NCBI RefSeq assembly: GCF_000092045.1
Contig: NC_007761.1
Coordinates: 1,181,001-1,245,000, forward strand
Source of the DNA: Rhizobium etli CFN 42
GTDB taxonomy: Bacteria > Pseudomonadota > Alphaproteobacteria > Rhizobiales > Rhizobiaceae
Length of the DNA: 64,000 nt
Direction: 5' to 3'
The translations under genes were made by a program, and so were the position numbers. Shown piece by piece: positions 1 to 8,294 of this stretch (within the stretch, counting starts at the first letter, position 1; each line of letters opens with the position of its first letter). The notes below the pieces were generated by a model. It did not search any database and was not told where the DNA came from. It worked only from the letters and a program-made list of their open reading frames with translations.

Positions 1-79
1 GCGCGGAGCCGGCAAAGCCCATTCCTGCTGCAGCGATAACCGCAACCGCGACTGAACGAATTCTAGATGAAAATTTCAT
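1..79 (-). CDS. N-terminus of an exported protein (partial)
   Basis: Only the first 26 codons are inside the window; the gene continues beyond base 1. The ATG is the complement of 77-79, preceded by GAGGAGAC about eight bases upstream, a convincing ribosome-binding site. The translation starts MKFSSRIRSVAVAVIAAAG and continues with small residues, which is a typical Sec signal peptide: basic n-region, then an alanine/valine-rich core. The mature protein is outside the window, so its function cannot be told. Confidence 0.7.
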   Translation of the reverse strand, partial: MKFSSRIRSVAVAVIAAAGMGFAGSA

Positions 80-603
80 GATGCAAGTCTCCTCAAAATC
101 GAGGCTTACCCCGCCAGGAGGGCGTGTCAGCGTCATGCCAAAGTCACAGCTGAAACAGTCTCGCCCGTCATTGGTTCCAAGCACGGGGCCAGGATCCGAC
201 TGGGAGAAAGAGGCCATAAAACGAAGCCGATGGCAAACATAGTCTTGGTGGCAGGGCAGCCCGTGGCAGCCAACGCTCGGCTGAATGAGCATTGCGAAAT
301 CGAGATCATTTGTCGATGATGGAAGGTGATCGTCAACCCCCTGTCGATCAGGTTAGTCGCAAGAGCGATGCTCATCAGGGCATCAGCGGTTAGACGACCC
401 GCCCGCATGCAGCAAGGACCAGAAAACTGGCGGCAATCGCGAGGCCATCCCTGGTTCCGACGTGACGAACGCCGAGCGCTGCGATCGGGAGCGGACTGTC
501 GTGCACAATGAAGACGCAAGAACACAATCGCTGCGCCTTCAAAATCGATCTACCGAACGGAATGAGCCTAATCGCAATTCGCGCTGAGTGACCGTTGGCC
601 TCC
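80..603. other. Long intergenic stretch, no supported gene
   Basis: Open frames exist on both strands here (minus 133-525, plus 326-511), but neither has a ribosome-binding site, a recognisable domain or a signal peptide, and their composition is irregular. The stretch next to base 80 must carry the promoter of the partial exported gene. The rest may be an eroded gene, but I could not match it to a family. Confidence 0.45.
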
Positions 604-876
604 TCAGCGGGGCTTCACGTTGGCGTGCTCGTTGGCGGCGTCCGTGTCAGTGGCTGGCGTCTGGGTGTCGTGTCCGGTGAACGGACTTCCCTGACCGGGC
701 GCCAACGTACCGCTGTGACCGGCACTGTTGGTCGTAAAGGCGTGCGTCGTGGACGCTGCCGTGCTGCCGGACTTCAATCCATGCTGTTCCGCCTGGAAAA
801 GGTGGTCGTCCGCCTGGGCAATGCCGCAGATGGAAAACAGCAAGAACGCCGCTGTAGTCAAGGGATGGATTTTCAT
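604..876 (-). CDS. Small exported protein, 90 residues
   Basis: The start chosen is the ATG at 876, preceded by AAGGAG at good spacing; a longer in-frame start at 981 has no such site and would bury the signal peptide. Residues 1-22 (MKIHPLTTAAFLLFSICGIA) form a Sec signal peptide with likely cleavage after AQA. The mature part of about 68 residues is hydrophilic, rich in Thr, Ser, His and Gly, without cysteine and without a domain I recognise. It is probably a periplasmic or secreted small protein. It stands alone between two long intergenic regions. Function unknown. Confidence 0.6.
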   Translation of the reverse strand: MKIHPLTTAAFLLFSICGIAQADDHLFQAEQHGLKSGSTAASTTHAFTTNSAGHSGTLAPGQGSPFTGHDTQTPATDTDAANEHANVKPR

Positions 877-1281
877 CGCAAGAACTCCTTCGTTTTGCGC
901 CCTGGACGACAACACGCTGGCCACCGTCGATATTCGCCGGTTCTTGATCACATCCTCGTGAGCCAACCGCCTGCAGAACAATCACGCCGCTTCGCCCGAT
1001 CGCGGCAAGTTCGTTTTGCGCGGTCGTCGCTCATAAGATCTACGACCTACAGGCGCGACCATTTCTTGGACTCAAGTCTGAGAGCGGGTCTTGCGATTAA
1101 TCTGATCCCGCCTAAGTGGCTTGGAAAATGCGGGACAAGGCAAAGGACTTAAGCCCTAGTAGTTCGGCCGCTTCGGGCCGGCGTGCAACGTCCGATGATC
1201 TGATCGATTTCATCAAGTTTGCGACAGCGTCTTTCGCGAGGAATCCGCCAGCCCTTAGCCAGCGGATTTGGCCTCGCATAA
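877..1281. other. Intergenic region downstream of cysN
   Basis: About 400 bases without a supported gene between the small exported protein and the cysN terminator. It must hold the promoter of the exported-protein gene near its left edge. I see no further repeat, RNA gene or conserved motif in it. Confidence 0.4.
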
Positions 1282-1302
1282 GGGGCCAGTCTTGCTGGCC
1301 CC
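1282..1302 (-). terminator. Hairpin terminator after cysN
   Basis: A perfect 8-bp stem, GGGGCCAG / CTGGCCCC with loop TCTTG, lies ten bases past the cysN stop codon. On the minus strand it is followed by TTATG, only a weak U tract. Position and stem strength make it the probable end of the cysHDN transcript. Confidence 0.6.
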
Positions 1303-1312
1303 CTATCTCTTA

Positions 1313-2809
1313 TCAGATATCGCTCGCAGCGCTCGACCAGAGTTCGGCCGCTTCGGCTGCCGTCATCCGCCGCACTTCGGCTTCATGGCTGCGGCTGGCG
1401 AAGAGTTCGCTGGCCATGATCTGCTCGGCGAGATCGGCCGGAAGCGAGAGGATGACGCGGGCGTCGCCGGTGTGCAGCCCGCCGAGTTCGCTACGCTTGC
1501 CGGTCACCATGCCGCCGGCGACCGTGTTGTTGGTCTCCGGGTCGATCAGGATGAAGGAACCGGACTGCCGGTTCTGCTCGTAGGGGTCGAAGATTGCCGC
1601 TTCGTCGAAGGAAAGCCGCACCTTGCCGATCGCGTTCATGTAGAGCCGCTGGGCGGGGTTCCACGTGCCGGTCTTCAATTCGAGCTGGCTTAACGGCTGC
1701 ACCTGGACGCGCTGGCGGCGGCTGCCGCTCTTCAGCCAGTAGCGCTTGCCGGGCTCGATGCCCTCGGGCTGCAGCGCGACGATCTGCGCGTCAAAGGCAA
1801 GGCCGACCTGCGGCTGGGCGTCGATCGAAACGATCATGTCGCCGCGCGCCACGTCGACCTGGCGGTCGAGCACCAGCGTGATCGCGTCGCCGGCGACGGC
1901 GGCATTGCGCACCAGATCGAAGGTGACGATCTTGGAGACGTTGGCGACCATGCCCGACGGCAGGATCATGACGCTATCGCCCGGCTTGACCGAGCCGCCG
2001 GCAACCGTGCCCTGATAGCCGCGGAAGCTTTCGCCCGGACGCGACACACGCTGCACTGACAGGCGGAAGCCGACCGTCTGAGACGAGCGCACGGTGGCAA
2101 GTTCCAGCGTCTCCACCAGCGTCGGGCCGCTGTACCAAGGCATGGCGCCCTGGCCGGAATAGACGACGTTTTCGCCCTTCAGCGCCGACATCGGAATGGC
2201 GGTAATCTGCTTGACGCCGAGCGACAGGGCGAATTCGCGGAATTCGTGGCTGACCTTCTCGAAGCCGGCGCGGTCGTAGCCCGTCAGGTCGATCTTGTTG
2301 ACGGCAAGCACGAACTGCTTGATGCCGAGCAGCGAGGCGATCGTCGCGTGGCGGCGCGTCTGTTCCAGGATGCCGAAGCGCGCGTCGACCAGCAAGATGG
2401 CGAGATCGGCGGTCGAAGCGCCGGTCGCCATATTGCGGGTATATTGCTCGTGGCCGGGCGTGTCGGCGACGATGAAGGAGCGCTTGTCGGTCGAGAAATA
2501 GCGATAGGCGACATCGATGGTGATGCCCTGTTCGCGCTCGGCCTGCAGCCCGTCGAGCAAGAGCGCGAAGTCGGGCAGGCCGAGATCGTTCTGCTTGCCG
2601 GTCGAATCGCGCTGCAGCGTTGCGGCCTGGTCTTCCTTGACGGCCTTGGTGTCCCAGAGCAGGCGGCCGATCAGCGTCGACTTGCCGTCATCGACGCTGC
2701 CGCAGGTGATCAGGCGCAGCGGGCGCGAGTCGCGCTGAGCCTTCTGCGGCTCGGCGGCGGGCAGGCTGGCGACGGTTGCGGCCGAGACGGCGGTGTTGGC
2801 TGCGGTCAT
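1313..2809 (-). CDS. cysN: Sulfate adenylyltransferase subunit 1 (GTPase)
   Basis: CysN is the regulatory GTPase subunit of ATP sulfurylase, which with CysD makes adenosine 5'-phosphosulfate from sulfate and ATP in the cytoplasm. The 498-residue protein shows the translation-factor-like GTPase motifs in order: P-loop GSVDDGKS (37-44), DTPGH (116-120), NKID (171-174), then the beta-barrel domains. The start at 2809 lies one base after the cysD stop (TGA-G-ATG), so the two are translationally coupled; an upstream in-frame start at 2914 would overlap cysD by about 100 bases and is less likely. The protein ends after the EF-Tu-like part: there is no C-terminal APS kinase domain, unlike the CysNC/NodQ fusions known in other rhizobia. 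That fits the presence of an APS reductase (CysH) here. Confidence 0.96.
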   Translation of the reverse strand: MTAANTAVSAATVASLPAAEPQKAQRDSRPLRLITCGSVDDGKSTLIGRLLWDTKAVKEDQAATLQRDSTGKQNDLGLPDFALLLDGLQAEREQGITIDVAYRYFSTDKRSFIVADTPGHEQYTRNMATGASTADLAILLVDARFGILEQTRRHATIASLLGIKQFVLAVNKIDLTGYDRAGFEKVSHEFREFALSLGVKQITAIPMSALKGENVVYSGQGAMPWYSGPTLVETLELATVRSSQTVGFRLSVQRVSRPGESFRGYQGTVAGGSVKPGDSVMILPSGMVANVSKIVTFDLVRNAAVAGDAITLVLDRQVDVARGDMIVSIDAQPQVGLAFDAQIVALQPEGIEPGKRYWLKSGSRRQRVQVQPLSQLELKTGTWNPAQRLYMNAIGKVRLSFDEAAIFDPYEQNRQSGSFILIDPETNNTVAGGMVTGKRSELGGLHTGDARVILSLPADLAEQIMASELFASRSHEAEVRRMTAAEAAELWSSAASDI

Positions 2810-2810
2810 C

Positions 2811-3764
2811 TCAGAAATATCCTTCACGCTTCTTCTTTTCCATGGAGCCGGACTGGTCGCGGTCGATCGCGCGGCCCTGGCGTTCGGACACCGTTGCGAT
2901 CTCGAGTTCGGCAATCACCTCTTCCAGCGTGGTCGCCTGCGAGCGGATGGCGCCGGTCAGCGGGAAGTCGCCGAGCGTGCGGAAACGGATCATGCCTTCC
3001 TGGCGCACTTCGCCGGGCAAAAGTTCGAGCCGCGGATCCTCGGCCAGGATCATCATGCCGTCGCGTTCCACGAACTTGCGCTTCTTGGCGTAGTAGAGCG
3101 GAACGAGCGGAATGTCCTCGGCCTGGATGTAGCGCCAGATATCGACTTCCGTCCAGTTCGACAGTGGGAAGGCGCGCACGCTCTCGCCCTTGCGGATCAT
3201 GCCGTTATAGATGTTCCAGAGTTCCGGCCGCTGATTGCGCGGGTCCCAGCGGTGATCGGGCGTACGGAAGGAATAGATGCGCTCCTTGGCGCGGCTTGCT
3301 TCCTCGTCACGCCGCGCACCGCCGAAAGCGGCGTCAAACTGGCCGGCATCGAGCGCCTGGCGCAGGCTCTCGGTCTTCATGATGTCGGTGAAGGCGGCCG
3401 AGCCATGGGTGAACGGCGTGATGTTTTCGGCCGCACCGCGCGGATTGATGTGCTCGATCAGGTCGAGATCGTACTTCCTGGCGGTCTCGTCGCGGAAGGC
3501 GATCATCTCGCGGAACTTCCAGCCGGTGTTTACATGCAGCAGCGGGAAGGGCACGCGGCCGGGATAGAAGGCCTTGCGCGCCAGATGCAGCAGCACCGAG
3601 GAATCCTTGCCGATCGAATAGAGCATGACGGGACGCTCGAATTCGGCCGCCACCTCGCGGAAGATATGGATGGATTCGTTTTCCAGCGCCTTCAGATGCG
3701 GGTCGAGCGGCGCCTTGGCGCTCTGCGGGTTGCTGAGTTCCGTATCCGGACGGCTATCGGGCAT
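2811..3764 (-). CDS. cysD: Sulfate adenylyltransferase subunit 2
   Basis: CysD is the catalytic adenylyltransferase subunit that joins sulfate to AMP, driven by GTP hydrolysis in CysN. The 317-residue length is normal for the family. It carries the PP-loop motif SIGKDSS (residues 50-56), the [10 protein letters not shown] segment, and the basic C-terminus with GRAIDRDQ and the final KKREGYF found in CysD proteins. It is the middle gene of cysH-cysD-cysN on the minus strand; 114 bases separate it from cysH, and it couples to cysN with a one-base gap. Confidence 0.97.
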   Translation of the reverse strand: MPDSRPDTELSNPQSAKAPLDPHLKALENESIHIFREVAAEFERPVMLYSIGKDSSVLLHLARKAFYPGRVPFPLLHVNTGWKFREMIAFRDETARKYDLDLIEHINPRGAAENITPFTHGSAAFTDIMKTESLRQALDAGQFDAAFGGARRDEEASRAKERIYSFRTPDHRWDPRNQRPELWNIYNGMIRKGESVRAFPLSNWTEVDIWRYIQAEDIPLVPLYYAKKRKFVERDGMMILAEDPRLELLPGEVRQEGMIRFRTLGDFPLTGAIRSQATTLEEVIAELEIATVSERQGRAIDRDQSGSMEKKKREGYF

Positions 3765-3878
3765 GTCTTACTCCAGGCTATCGGTCGTTTGCGGCTGCCC
3801 GCGAACAATTCTTTGATGTTGGCTTCCCCAAAGGCTGCGGCGATCGCGCGCCTTGATTGGGAAAGCCGTGAGGGTTGA

Positions 3879-4616
3879 TTACTGCGCGGCGACCACCGAG
3901 GCCTCTTCGGCGACATGCAGGCCGCATTCGCGCTTCTCGTCCTGCTCCCACCACCAGCGGCCAGCGCGCTCCGGCTCGCCGGGCTTGATCGCCCGGGTGC
4001 AGGGCTCGCAGCCGATCGAGGGATAGCCGCGGGCATGCAGCGGATTGACCGGCACGCCGTTTTCCAAAACGAAGGCCTTGATCGCCTCCATATCCCAATC
4101 GGCGAGCGGATTGACCTTCACCAGGTGCCGTTCGGCGTCATATTCGGCAAAGGGCGTCTCGGCGCGGTTGGCCGATTGCCCGCGGCGCAGGCCGGTGATC
4201 CAGATCGTCGCCCCTTCGAGCGCACGCGCAAGTGGCTTCAGCTTGCGCACGCCGCAACAGGCATGCCTGGCTTCGACGCTCTCGTAGAAACCGTTAAGGC
4301 CGTATTGCGCAGCATAGGCGTCGATATCGGCCTTCTCAGGTGCGAAGCGCTGGATGTGGATGTCGTATTGGGCTTCGGTCTCGTCGATCAGCGCCAGCGT
4401 CTCCGCAAAAAGCCGGCCGGTTTCCAGCGTCGCAATGTCGATCGGCAGGCGGTGCGTGCCGATTTCGGCGGTGATCACTTGGTCCTCGATGCCGAGCGAG
4501 GTGGTGAACACCACGCGGCCGCCAAGGCCTGCCACCAGCGACAGACGTCCGGCGAGGTCGAGGCCTGCCAGCTTGTCGTTCAGCGCCTCGGCTGCGTTCG
4601 GATTGATAACAGTCAT
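3879..4616 (-). CDS. cysH: Adenylyl-sulfate (APS) reductase, assimilatory
   Basis: The enzyme reduces activated sulfate to sulfite using thioredoxin or a similar thiol donor. The 245-residue protein has the C-terminal ECGLH motif (catalytic Cys231) of all PAPS/APS reductases, plus the CC (120-121) and CxxC (203-206) pairs that ligate a [4Fe-4S] cluster and mark enzymes acting on APS rather than PAPS. APS use agrees with the missing APS kinase domain in the neighbouring CysN. It is the first gene of the cysHDN operon and has a leader of about 170 bases with a candidate promoter, operator and terminator-like hairpin. Confidence 0.95.
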   Translation of the reverse strand: MTVINPNAAEALNDKLAGLDLAGRLSLVAGLGGRVVFTTSLGIEDQVITAEIGTHRLPIDIATLETGRLFAETLALIDETEAQYDIHIQRFAPEKADIDAYAAQYGLNGFYESVEARHACCGVRKLKPLARALEGATIWITGLRRGQSANRAETPFAEYDAERHLVKVNPLADWDMEAIKAFVLENGVPVNPLHARGYPSIGCEPCTRAIKPGEPERAGRWWWEQDEKRECGLHVAEEASVVAAQ

Positions 4617-4733
4617 GAGAATCCTGTCCTTAGTTGACCGGAGTATCGCAGTTCAAGCCTGGATCGGACAGAAAAAGGGATTTCGAAAGCTGCGGCCGGA
4701 AGAGCAAATATCTCTCCGAAGCTGCCGCAATGC

Positions 4734-4772
4734 AAAAAAACAGCCGCCCGGCGGAGAAAATCCGCCTCGCTG
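4734..4772 (-). terminator. Terminator-like hairpin in the cysH leader
   Basis: On the minus strand a stem of CAGC plus GGCGGA (loop TTTTC) pairs with TCCGCC and GCTG and is followed directly by seven T residues (4740-4734). This is an intrinsic-terminator shape. It lies between the likely cysH promoter (about 4783-4816) and the cysH start at 4616, with no other minus-strand gene upstream to end. It may therefore be an attenuator. No ATG-started leader peptide is visible before it. Confidence 0.6.
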
Positions 4773-4780
4773 CCTGAATG

Positions 4781-4816
4781 TCTATAAAATTAGTAGAGTT
4801 ACACGCAGCCTGTCAA
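4781..4816 (-). promoter_or_regulatory. Candidate cysH promoter with overlapping palindromic operator
   Basis: On the minus strand TTGACA (4816-4811) is followed 18 bases later by TAATTT (4792-4787), a plausible -35/-10 pair for cysH. The -10 lies inside the imperfect palindrome TCTATAAAATTAGTAGA (4781-4797; half-sites TCTAnnAA / TTnnTAGA). A repressor bound there would block the promoter; the divergent Rrf2-type regulator at 5036 is the obvious candidate. Promoter and operator are inferred from sequence only. Confidence 0.5.
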
Positions 4817-5035
4817 TCCGAAATCTGAAGTGATGCCGAAAAAGATGCGGAAGGCGCTGATTTGGCGTAGATTGCAAGGGCTTGGTCGATCGTGAAAAAT
4901 AAGGCCAAAAATGCTTGTCCCTCAAGGCTTTCTGCTGGTGCGTTCAAATTCCGTTCATGCTGGTTGTGCCATAGAGGCGAATGTGCTCGTGAAGCGGCGC
5001 GGAAATGCGCGCCGTCTGTGTGTCGATGGTCTGAG

Positions 5036-5482
5036 ATGATTACGCAAAAGGCGAAATATGCGCTGCGGGCGCTGACGGTTCTGGCGGATGCCGATGCCGA
5101 CGAACCGGTGATGATTTCCGATATTGCCGCGCAGCAGAAGATCCCGAAGAAGTTCCTCGAACAGATCCTGCTCGACCTGAAACATCACGGCATCGTCGTC
5201 AGCCGCCGGGGCAAGCAGGGTGGCTATCTCCTGCTCAAGCCCGCCCATACCATCACCTTCGGCGAAATCCTGCGCATCATCGATGGTCCGATCGCACCGC
5301 TGCCGTGCCTGTCGATCACCGCCTACCGCAGGTGCGATGATTGCGACGGCGAACAGACCTGCGAAATCCGCCACGTCTTCGCCAAGGTCGCCGACGCCAC
5401 CCGCAAGGTGCTGTTCTCGACGACCATCGCCGATGCCGTCGGTCCGAGGCACGGCGCCGAAGTCACCCGCCTGCTCGCCTGA
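5036..5482 (+). CDS. Rrf2-family regulator with cysteine cluster
   Basis: A 148-residue Rrf2 protein: the N-terminal winged helix-turn-helix contains TQKAKYALRAL, KKFLEQILLDLK and the wing SRRGKQGGYLL. Cysteines at 91, 100, 103 and 109 sit where IscR, NsrR and RirA ligate an Fe-S cluster, so redox or iron-sulfur sensing is likely. The start at 5036 is chosen because it matches the family N-terminus; an in-frame start at 4892 would add 48 atypical residues. It is divergent from cysH and shares its promoter region, which suggests control of sulfate assimilation in the manner of CymR/CysR-type Rrf2 regulators. That role is inference. Confidence 0.85.
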   Translation: MITQKAKYALRALTVLADADADEPVMISDIAAQQKIPKKFLEQILLDLKHHGIVVSRRGKQGGYLLLKPAHTITFGEILRIIDGPIAPLPCLSITAYRRCDDCDGEQTCEIRHVFAKVADATRKVLFSTTIADAVGPRHGAEVTRLLA

Positions 5483-5598
5483 GCATCAGGGCTCGAGGAC
5501 GGGCGCTGGGCGTCTCTCTCCTTCAACATTTGGTGAAATGGCTTTTCTCGCCGCCACAATGCTCCACCTGCCTGCCCATTCGGGTAGGGAGAACAATC

Positions 5599-5985
5599 AT
5601 GTTCGCACTTTCGACAAAGCAGGTGCTGGCCGCCGTCGGTCTGTCTGCTGCCCTTGCAACCAGCGCTGCCGCCCATCACGGCTGGTCGTGGGCCGAGGCG
5701 GAGCAGATCGAGCTACGCGGCAGGATCGATAAAATATCGTGGGGCGGGCCGCATCCGACGCTGGATGTCGCCACCGCCGATGACGGCCTCTGGCGTGTCG
5801 AACTCGGCAATCCGCGCCAAACCGAACGCTCCGGCTTCGTCGAGGGTGTCGCCAAGCCCGGTGATCAGGTGGTCGCGCTTGGCAACCGTTCGCAGGATCG
5901 CAACGAGAAGCGGATGAAGGCCGTGCGCATCAGCATCGGCGACAAGCGGTACGATATCTATCCCGACCGGATCCGGACGAACTGA
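5599..5985 (+). CDS. Periplasmic DUF6152-type protein
   Basis: A 128-residue exported protein. The first 25 residues (MFALSTKQVLAAVGLSAALA then TSAAA) are a signal peptide, and the mature part begins HHGWSW, the histidine-tryptophan start typical of this family. The rest is a small beta-rich domain with the conserved NPRQTERSGF-like segment and a C-terminal KRYDIYPDRI. An ATG at 5599 follows GGGAGAAC. It is followed six bases later by a membrane protein gene and the two are very likely one operon. The biochemical role is unknown; such pairs are often found near metal or haem transport genes, but nothing here shows this. Confidence 0.75.
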   Translation: MFALSTKQVLAAVGLSAALATSAAAHHGWSWAEAEQIELRGRIDKISWGGPHPTLDVATADDGLWRVELGNPRQTERSGFVEGVAKPGDQVVALGNRSQDRNEKRMKAVRISIGDKRYDIYPDRIRTN

Positions 5986-5991
5986 TCCGCC

Positions 5992-6465
5992 GTGATCGCC
6001 GTCCTCGAATGGCTGTCGGCCACAGCGCCCGCGGTTGCGCTCAGGCGCTCCGCAACGCTCTACATGTTCGTCAACGCCGCCCATATCCTGGCGATCGGGC
6101 TTCTCGTCGGTGCCATCCTGCCGCTCGATCTCAGGCTCGCCGGCTTCTTCCGCAAGGTGCCGGCGCAGATCATCGCGCCATTTCTGTCGCGCGCGGCGGG
6201 CGTCGGCCTTGCCGCGGCCATCCTCACCGGCTTCGGCCTCTTCAGCGTGCGGGCGGTCGAATATGCCGCCAATCCCGCCTTCCTGGCCAAGCTCGCCCTG
6301 ATCGGGTTCGGCCTTCTCAACCTCCTTGCGGTCTATCTCGGGCAAGGGTGGAAAACACTCACCACCAGCGGCCGCATCCGGCCGGGCCTGCGCTTTTCTG
6401 CAGCGCTGTCGGCGGCGAGCTGGATCGCCGCTCTATTGGCCGGGCGGTGGATCGGATTTCTCTGA
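5992..6465 (+). CDS. Small integral membrane protein, DUF6644-like
   Basis: A 157-residue protein starting at GTG 5992, six bases after the stop of the upstream exported protein. It has about four hydrophobic helices, including YMFVNAAHILAIGLLVGAIL and the last segment SWIAALLAGRWIGFL. The conserved histidine in the second helix (NAAHILAIGLL) could bind haem or metal, but that is a guess. Its pairing with the DUF6152-type protein suggests a small periplasm/inner-membrane unit of unknown function. It runs toward betA on the opposite strand and stops 11 bases before that gene's stop codon. Confidence 0.72.
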   Translation: MIAVLEWLSATAPAVALRRSATLYMFVNAAHILAIGLLVGAILPLDLRLAGFFRKVPAQIIAPFLSRAAGVGLAAAILTGFGLFSVRAVEYAANPAFLAKLALIGFGLLNLLAVYLGQGWKTLTTSGRIRPGLRFSAALSAASWIAALLAGRWIGFL

Positions 6466-6476
6466 CGCCGAGGCTG

Positions 6477-8126
6477 TTACCGATCGCTGACCGCCGCCCT
6501 TGGATTGATCCAGGGCTCCTGATTGGAGCGCGCCAGCGGCTGTTTGCCGAGGATGTGGTCGGCGGCCTTCTCGCCGGTCATGATCGAGGGGCCGTTCAGG
6601 TTGCCGTAGGTGACATGCGGGAAGATCGAGCTGTCGGCGACGCGTAAGCCGTCGACGCCGATCACCCGCGTCTGCGGATCGACCACCGCCATCGGATCGT
6701 CCTTGGCGCCCATCTTGCAGGTGCCGCAGGGGTGATAGGCGCTTTCGAGATGTTCTCGCAGGAAGCTGTCGATCTGCTCGTCGCTCTGCACGCCTTCGCC
6801 CGGCTGGATCTCAGGACCGCGATAGGCGTCGAAGGCCTTCTGCCCGAAGATTTCTCGGGTGAGGCGCACGCAGTGGCGGAACTTCTCCCAGTCTTCCGGA
6901 TGGCTCATATAGTTGAAGCGCAGCACCGGATCGGCCTTCGGGTCGGGCGAGCGCAGCGTCACGCTGCCGCGCGATTTCGACAGGTTGTAGCCGACATGCA
7001 CCTGGAAGCCATGACTTTTCGCCGCCGCCTTGCCATCATAGCTGATCGCCACCGGCAGGAAATGATACTGGATGTCGGGCTGCTTCAGCCCGGGTGCGGA
7101 GCGCAGGAAGGCGCAGGCTTCGAACTGGTTTGAGGCGCCGAGCCCGCCCTTCGACAGCAGCCATTGCGCGCCCGCCACCCCCTGCCAGAACCAGGGCAGC
7201 CAGGAATAGAGCGATACCGGCTTGGTGCTGACCTGCTGGAAGTAGAATTCCATATGGTCCTGCAGGTTGGCGCCGACACCAGGCCGGTCGGCCTTCACCT
7301 CGATGCCCATCTCCTTCAGATGCTTCGCCGGCCCGATTCCCGACAGCATCAGAAGCTTCGGCGAGTTGAAGGAGGAGGCCGAGACGATCACCTCGCGGTT
7401 CGCCTTCACCACCTCTGTCCTGCCGCCGCGTTCGATCTCGACGCCGGTTGCCCGCCCGTTCTCGATGACGATACGGCGCGCCAGGCCGTAGACGATCCCG
7501 ACATTGTCGCGCTTCAGCGCCGGTTTCAGATAGGCGTTGGCGGCAGACCAGCGGCGGCCGGCAAAGATGGTCTGCTCCATCAGGCCGAAGCCTTCCTGCT
7601 TGCTGCCGTTGTAATCCTCGGTCGTCTCGAAGCCCGCCTGCTTGCCGGCCTCGATGAAGGCGCGGAACAGCGGATTGGTGAAGCCGCCGCGCTGTACGTG
7701 CAGCGGCCCGTCCGTGCCGCGCCAGCCCTCCTCGCCCCCATGCGAATGTTCCATCCGCTTGAAATAGGGGAGGACGTCGGCATAGGCCCAGCCGCTGGCG
7801 CCGAGCTCTTCCCAGCGGTTGAAGTCTTCGGCATGGCCGCGCACATAGACCATGCCATTGATCGAGGACGAGCCGCCGATCACCTTGCCGCGCGGCGCGG
7901 TGATGCGCCGGTTGTTGAGGTTCGGCTCCGGCTCCGAGAGATAGCCCCAATTATAGCGCTTCATGCTCATCGGCCAAGCAAGTGCGGCCGGCATCTGGAT
8001 GAACGGCCCGAAATCGCTGCCGCCGGCCTCGATGACGAGGACGGAATTCTTGCCGTCTTCGGAGAGGCGGTAGGCGAGGGCGGAACCTGCGGAACCCGAG
8101 CCGATGATGACGAAATCTGCTTGCAT
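6477..8126 (-). CDS. betA: Choline dehydrogenase
   Basis: BetA is a membrane-associated flavoprotein of the GMC oxidoreductase family that oxidises choline to betaine aldehyde, giving electrons to the respiratory chain. The 549-residue protein begins with the FAD-binding Rossmann motif GSGSAG (9-14), has the GMC signature around [25 protein letters not shown] sequence (split here as [15 protein letters not shown]) and the C-terminal active-site region [13 protein letters not shown] with the later [10 protein letters not shown]. It is the last gene of betI-betB-betA; a 168-base gap with a palindromic repeat separates it from betB. Together the operon turns choline into the osmoprotectant glycine betaine. 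Confidence 0.96.
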   Translation of the reverse strand: MQADFVIIGSGSAGSALAYRLSEDGKNSVLVIEAGGSDFGPFIQMPAALAWPMSMKRYNWGYLSEPEPNLNNRRITAPRGKVIGGSSSINGMVYVRGHAEDFNRWEELGASGWAYADVLPYFKRMEHSHGGEEGWRGTDGPLHVQRGGFTNPLFRAFIEAGKQAGFETTEDYNGSKQEGFGLMEQTIFAGRRWSAANAYLKPALKRDNVGIVYGLARRIVIENGRATGVEIERGGRTEVVKANREVIVSASSFNSPKLLMLSGIGPAKHLKEMGIEVKADRPGVGANLQDHMEFYFQQVSTKPVSLYSWLPWFWQGVAGAQWLLSKGGLGASNQFEACAFLRSAPGLKQPDIQYHFLPVAISYDGKAAAKSHGFQVHVGYNLSKSRGSVTLRSPDPKADPVLRFNYMSHPEDWEKFRHCVRLTREIFGQKAFDAYRGPEIQPGEGVQSDEQIDSFLREHLESAYHPCGTCKMGAKDDPMAVVDPQTRVIGVDGLRVADSSIFPHVTYGNLNGPSIMTGEKAADHILGKQPLARSNQEPWINPRAAVSDR

Positions 8127-8167
8127 GGTTTTTCTCTCGTTTTTGCTTCAGCCGTCGCGCCGCGTCG

Positions 8168-8281
8168 CCCCCTCATCCGGCTGCCGCCACCTTCTCCCCG
8201 AGGGGAGAAGGGACGTGCCGCGGCCTCTCGACTCCCCTTCTCCCCTGGGGGAGAAGGTGCCCGGAGGGCGGATGAGGGGGC
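8168..8281. repeat. RIME-like intergenic palindromic element
   Basis: A 114-bp element bounded by CCCCCTCATCCG and its complement CGGATGAGGGGG. Inside are two further palindromes, CTTCTCCCCGAGGGGAGAAG and CCTTCTCCCCTGGGGGAGAAGG. This architecture matches the Rhizobium intergenic mosaic elements. It sits between betB and betA and could form strong hairpins in the operon mRNA. Related copies lie at 18577, 45658, 48438 and 52405. Confidence 0.8.
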
Positions 8282-8294
8282 TGCTTGCGCTGAC

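Noticed and set aside
133..525. Minus-strand frame of 130 codons
   Set aside because: No ribosome-binding site, no signal peptide or domain, and irregular composition; kept as noncoding.
1116..1693. Plus-strand frames of 140-155 codons over the cysN 3' end
   Set aside because: They are antisense to the clearly real cysN and its terminator; G+C-rich coding DNA commonly leaves the opposite strand open.
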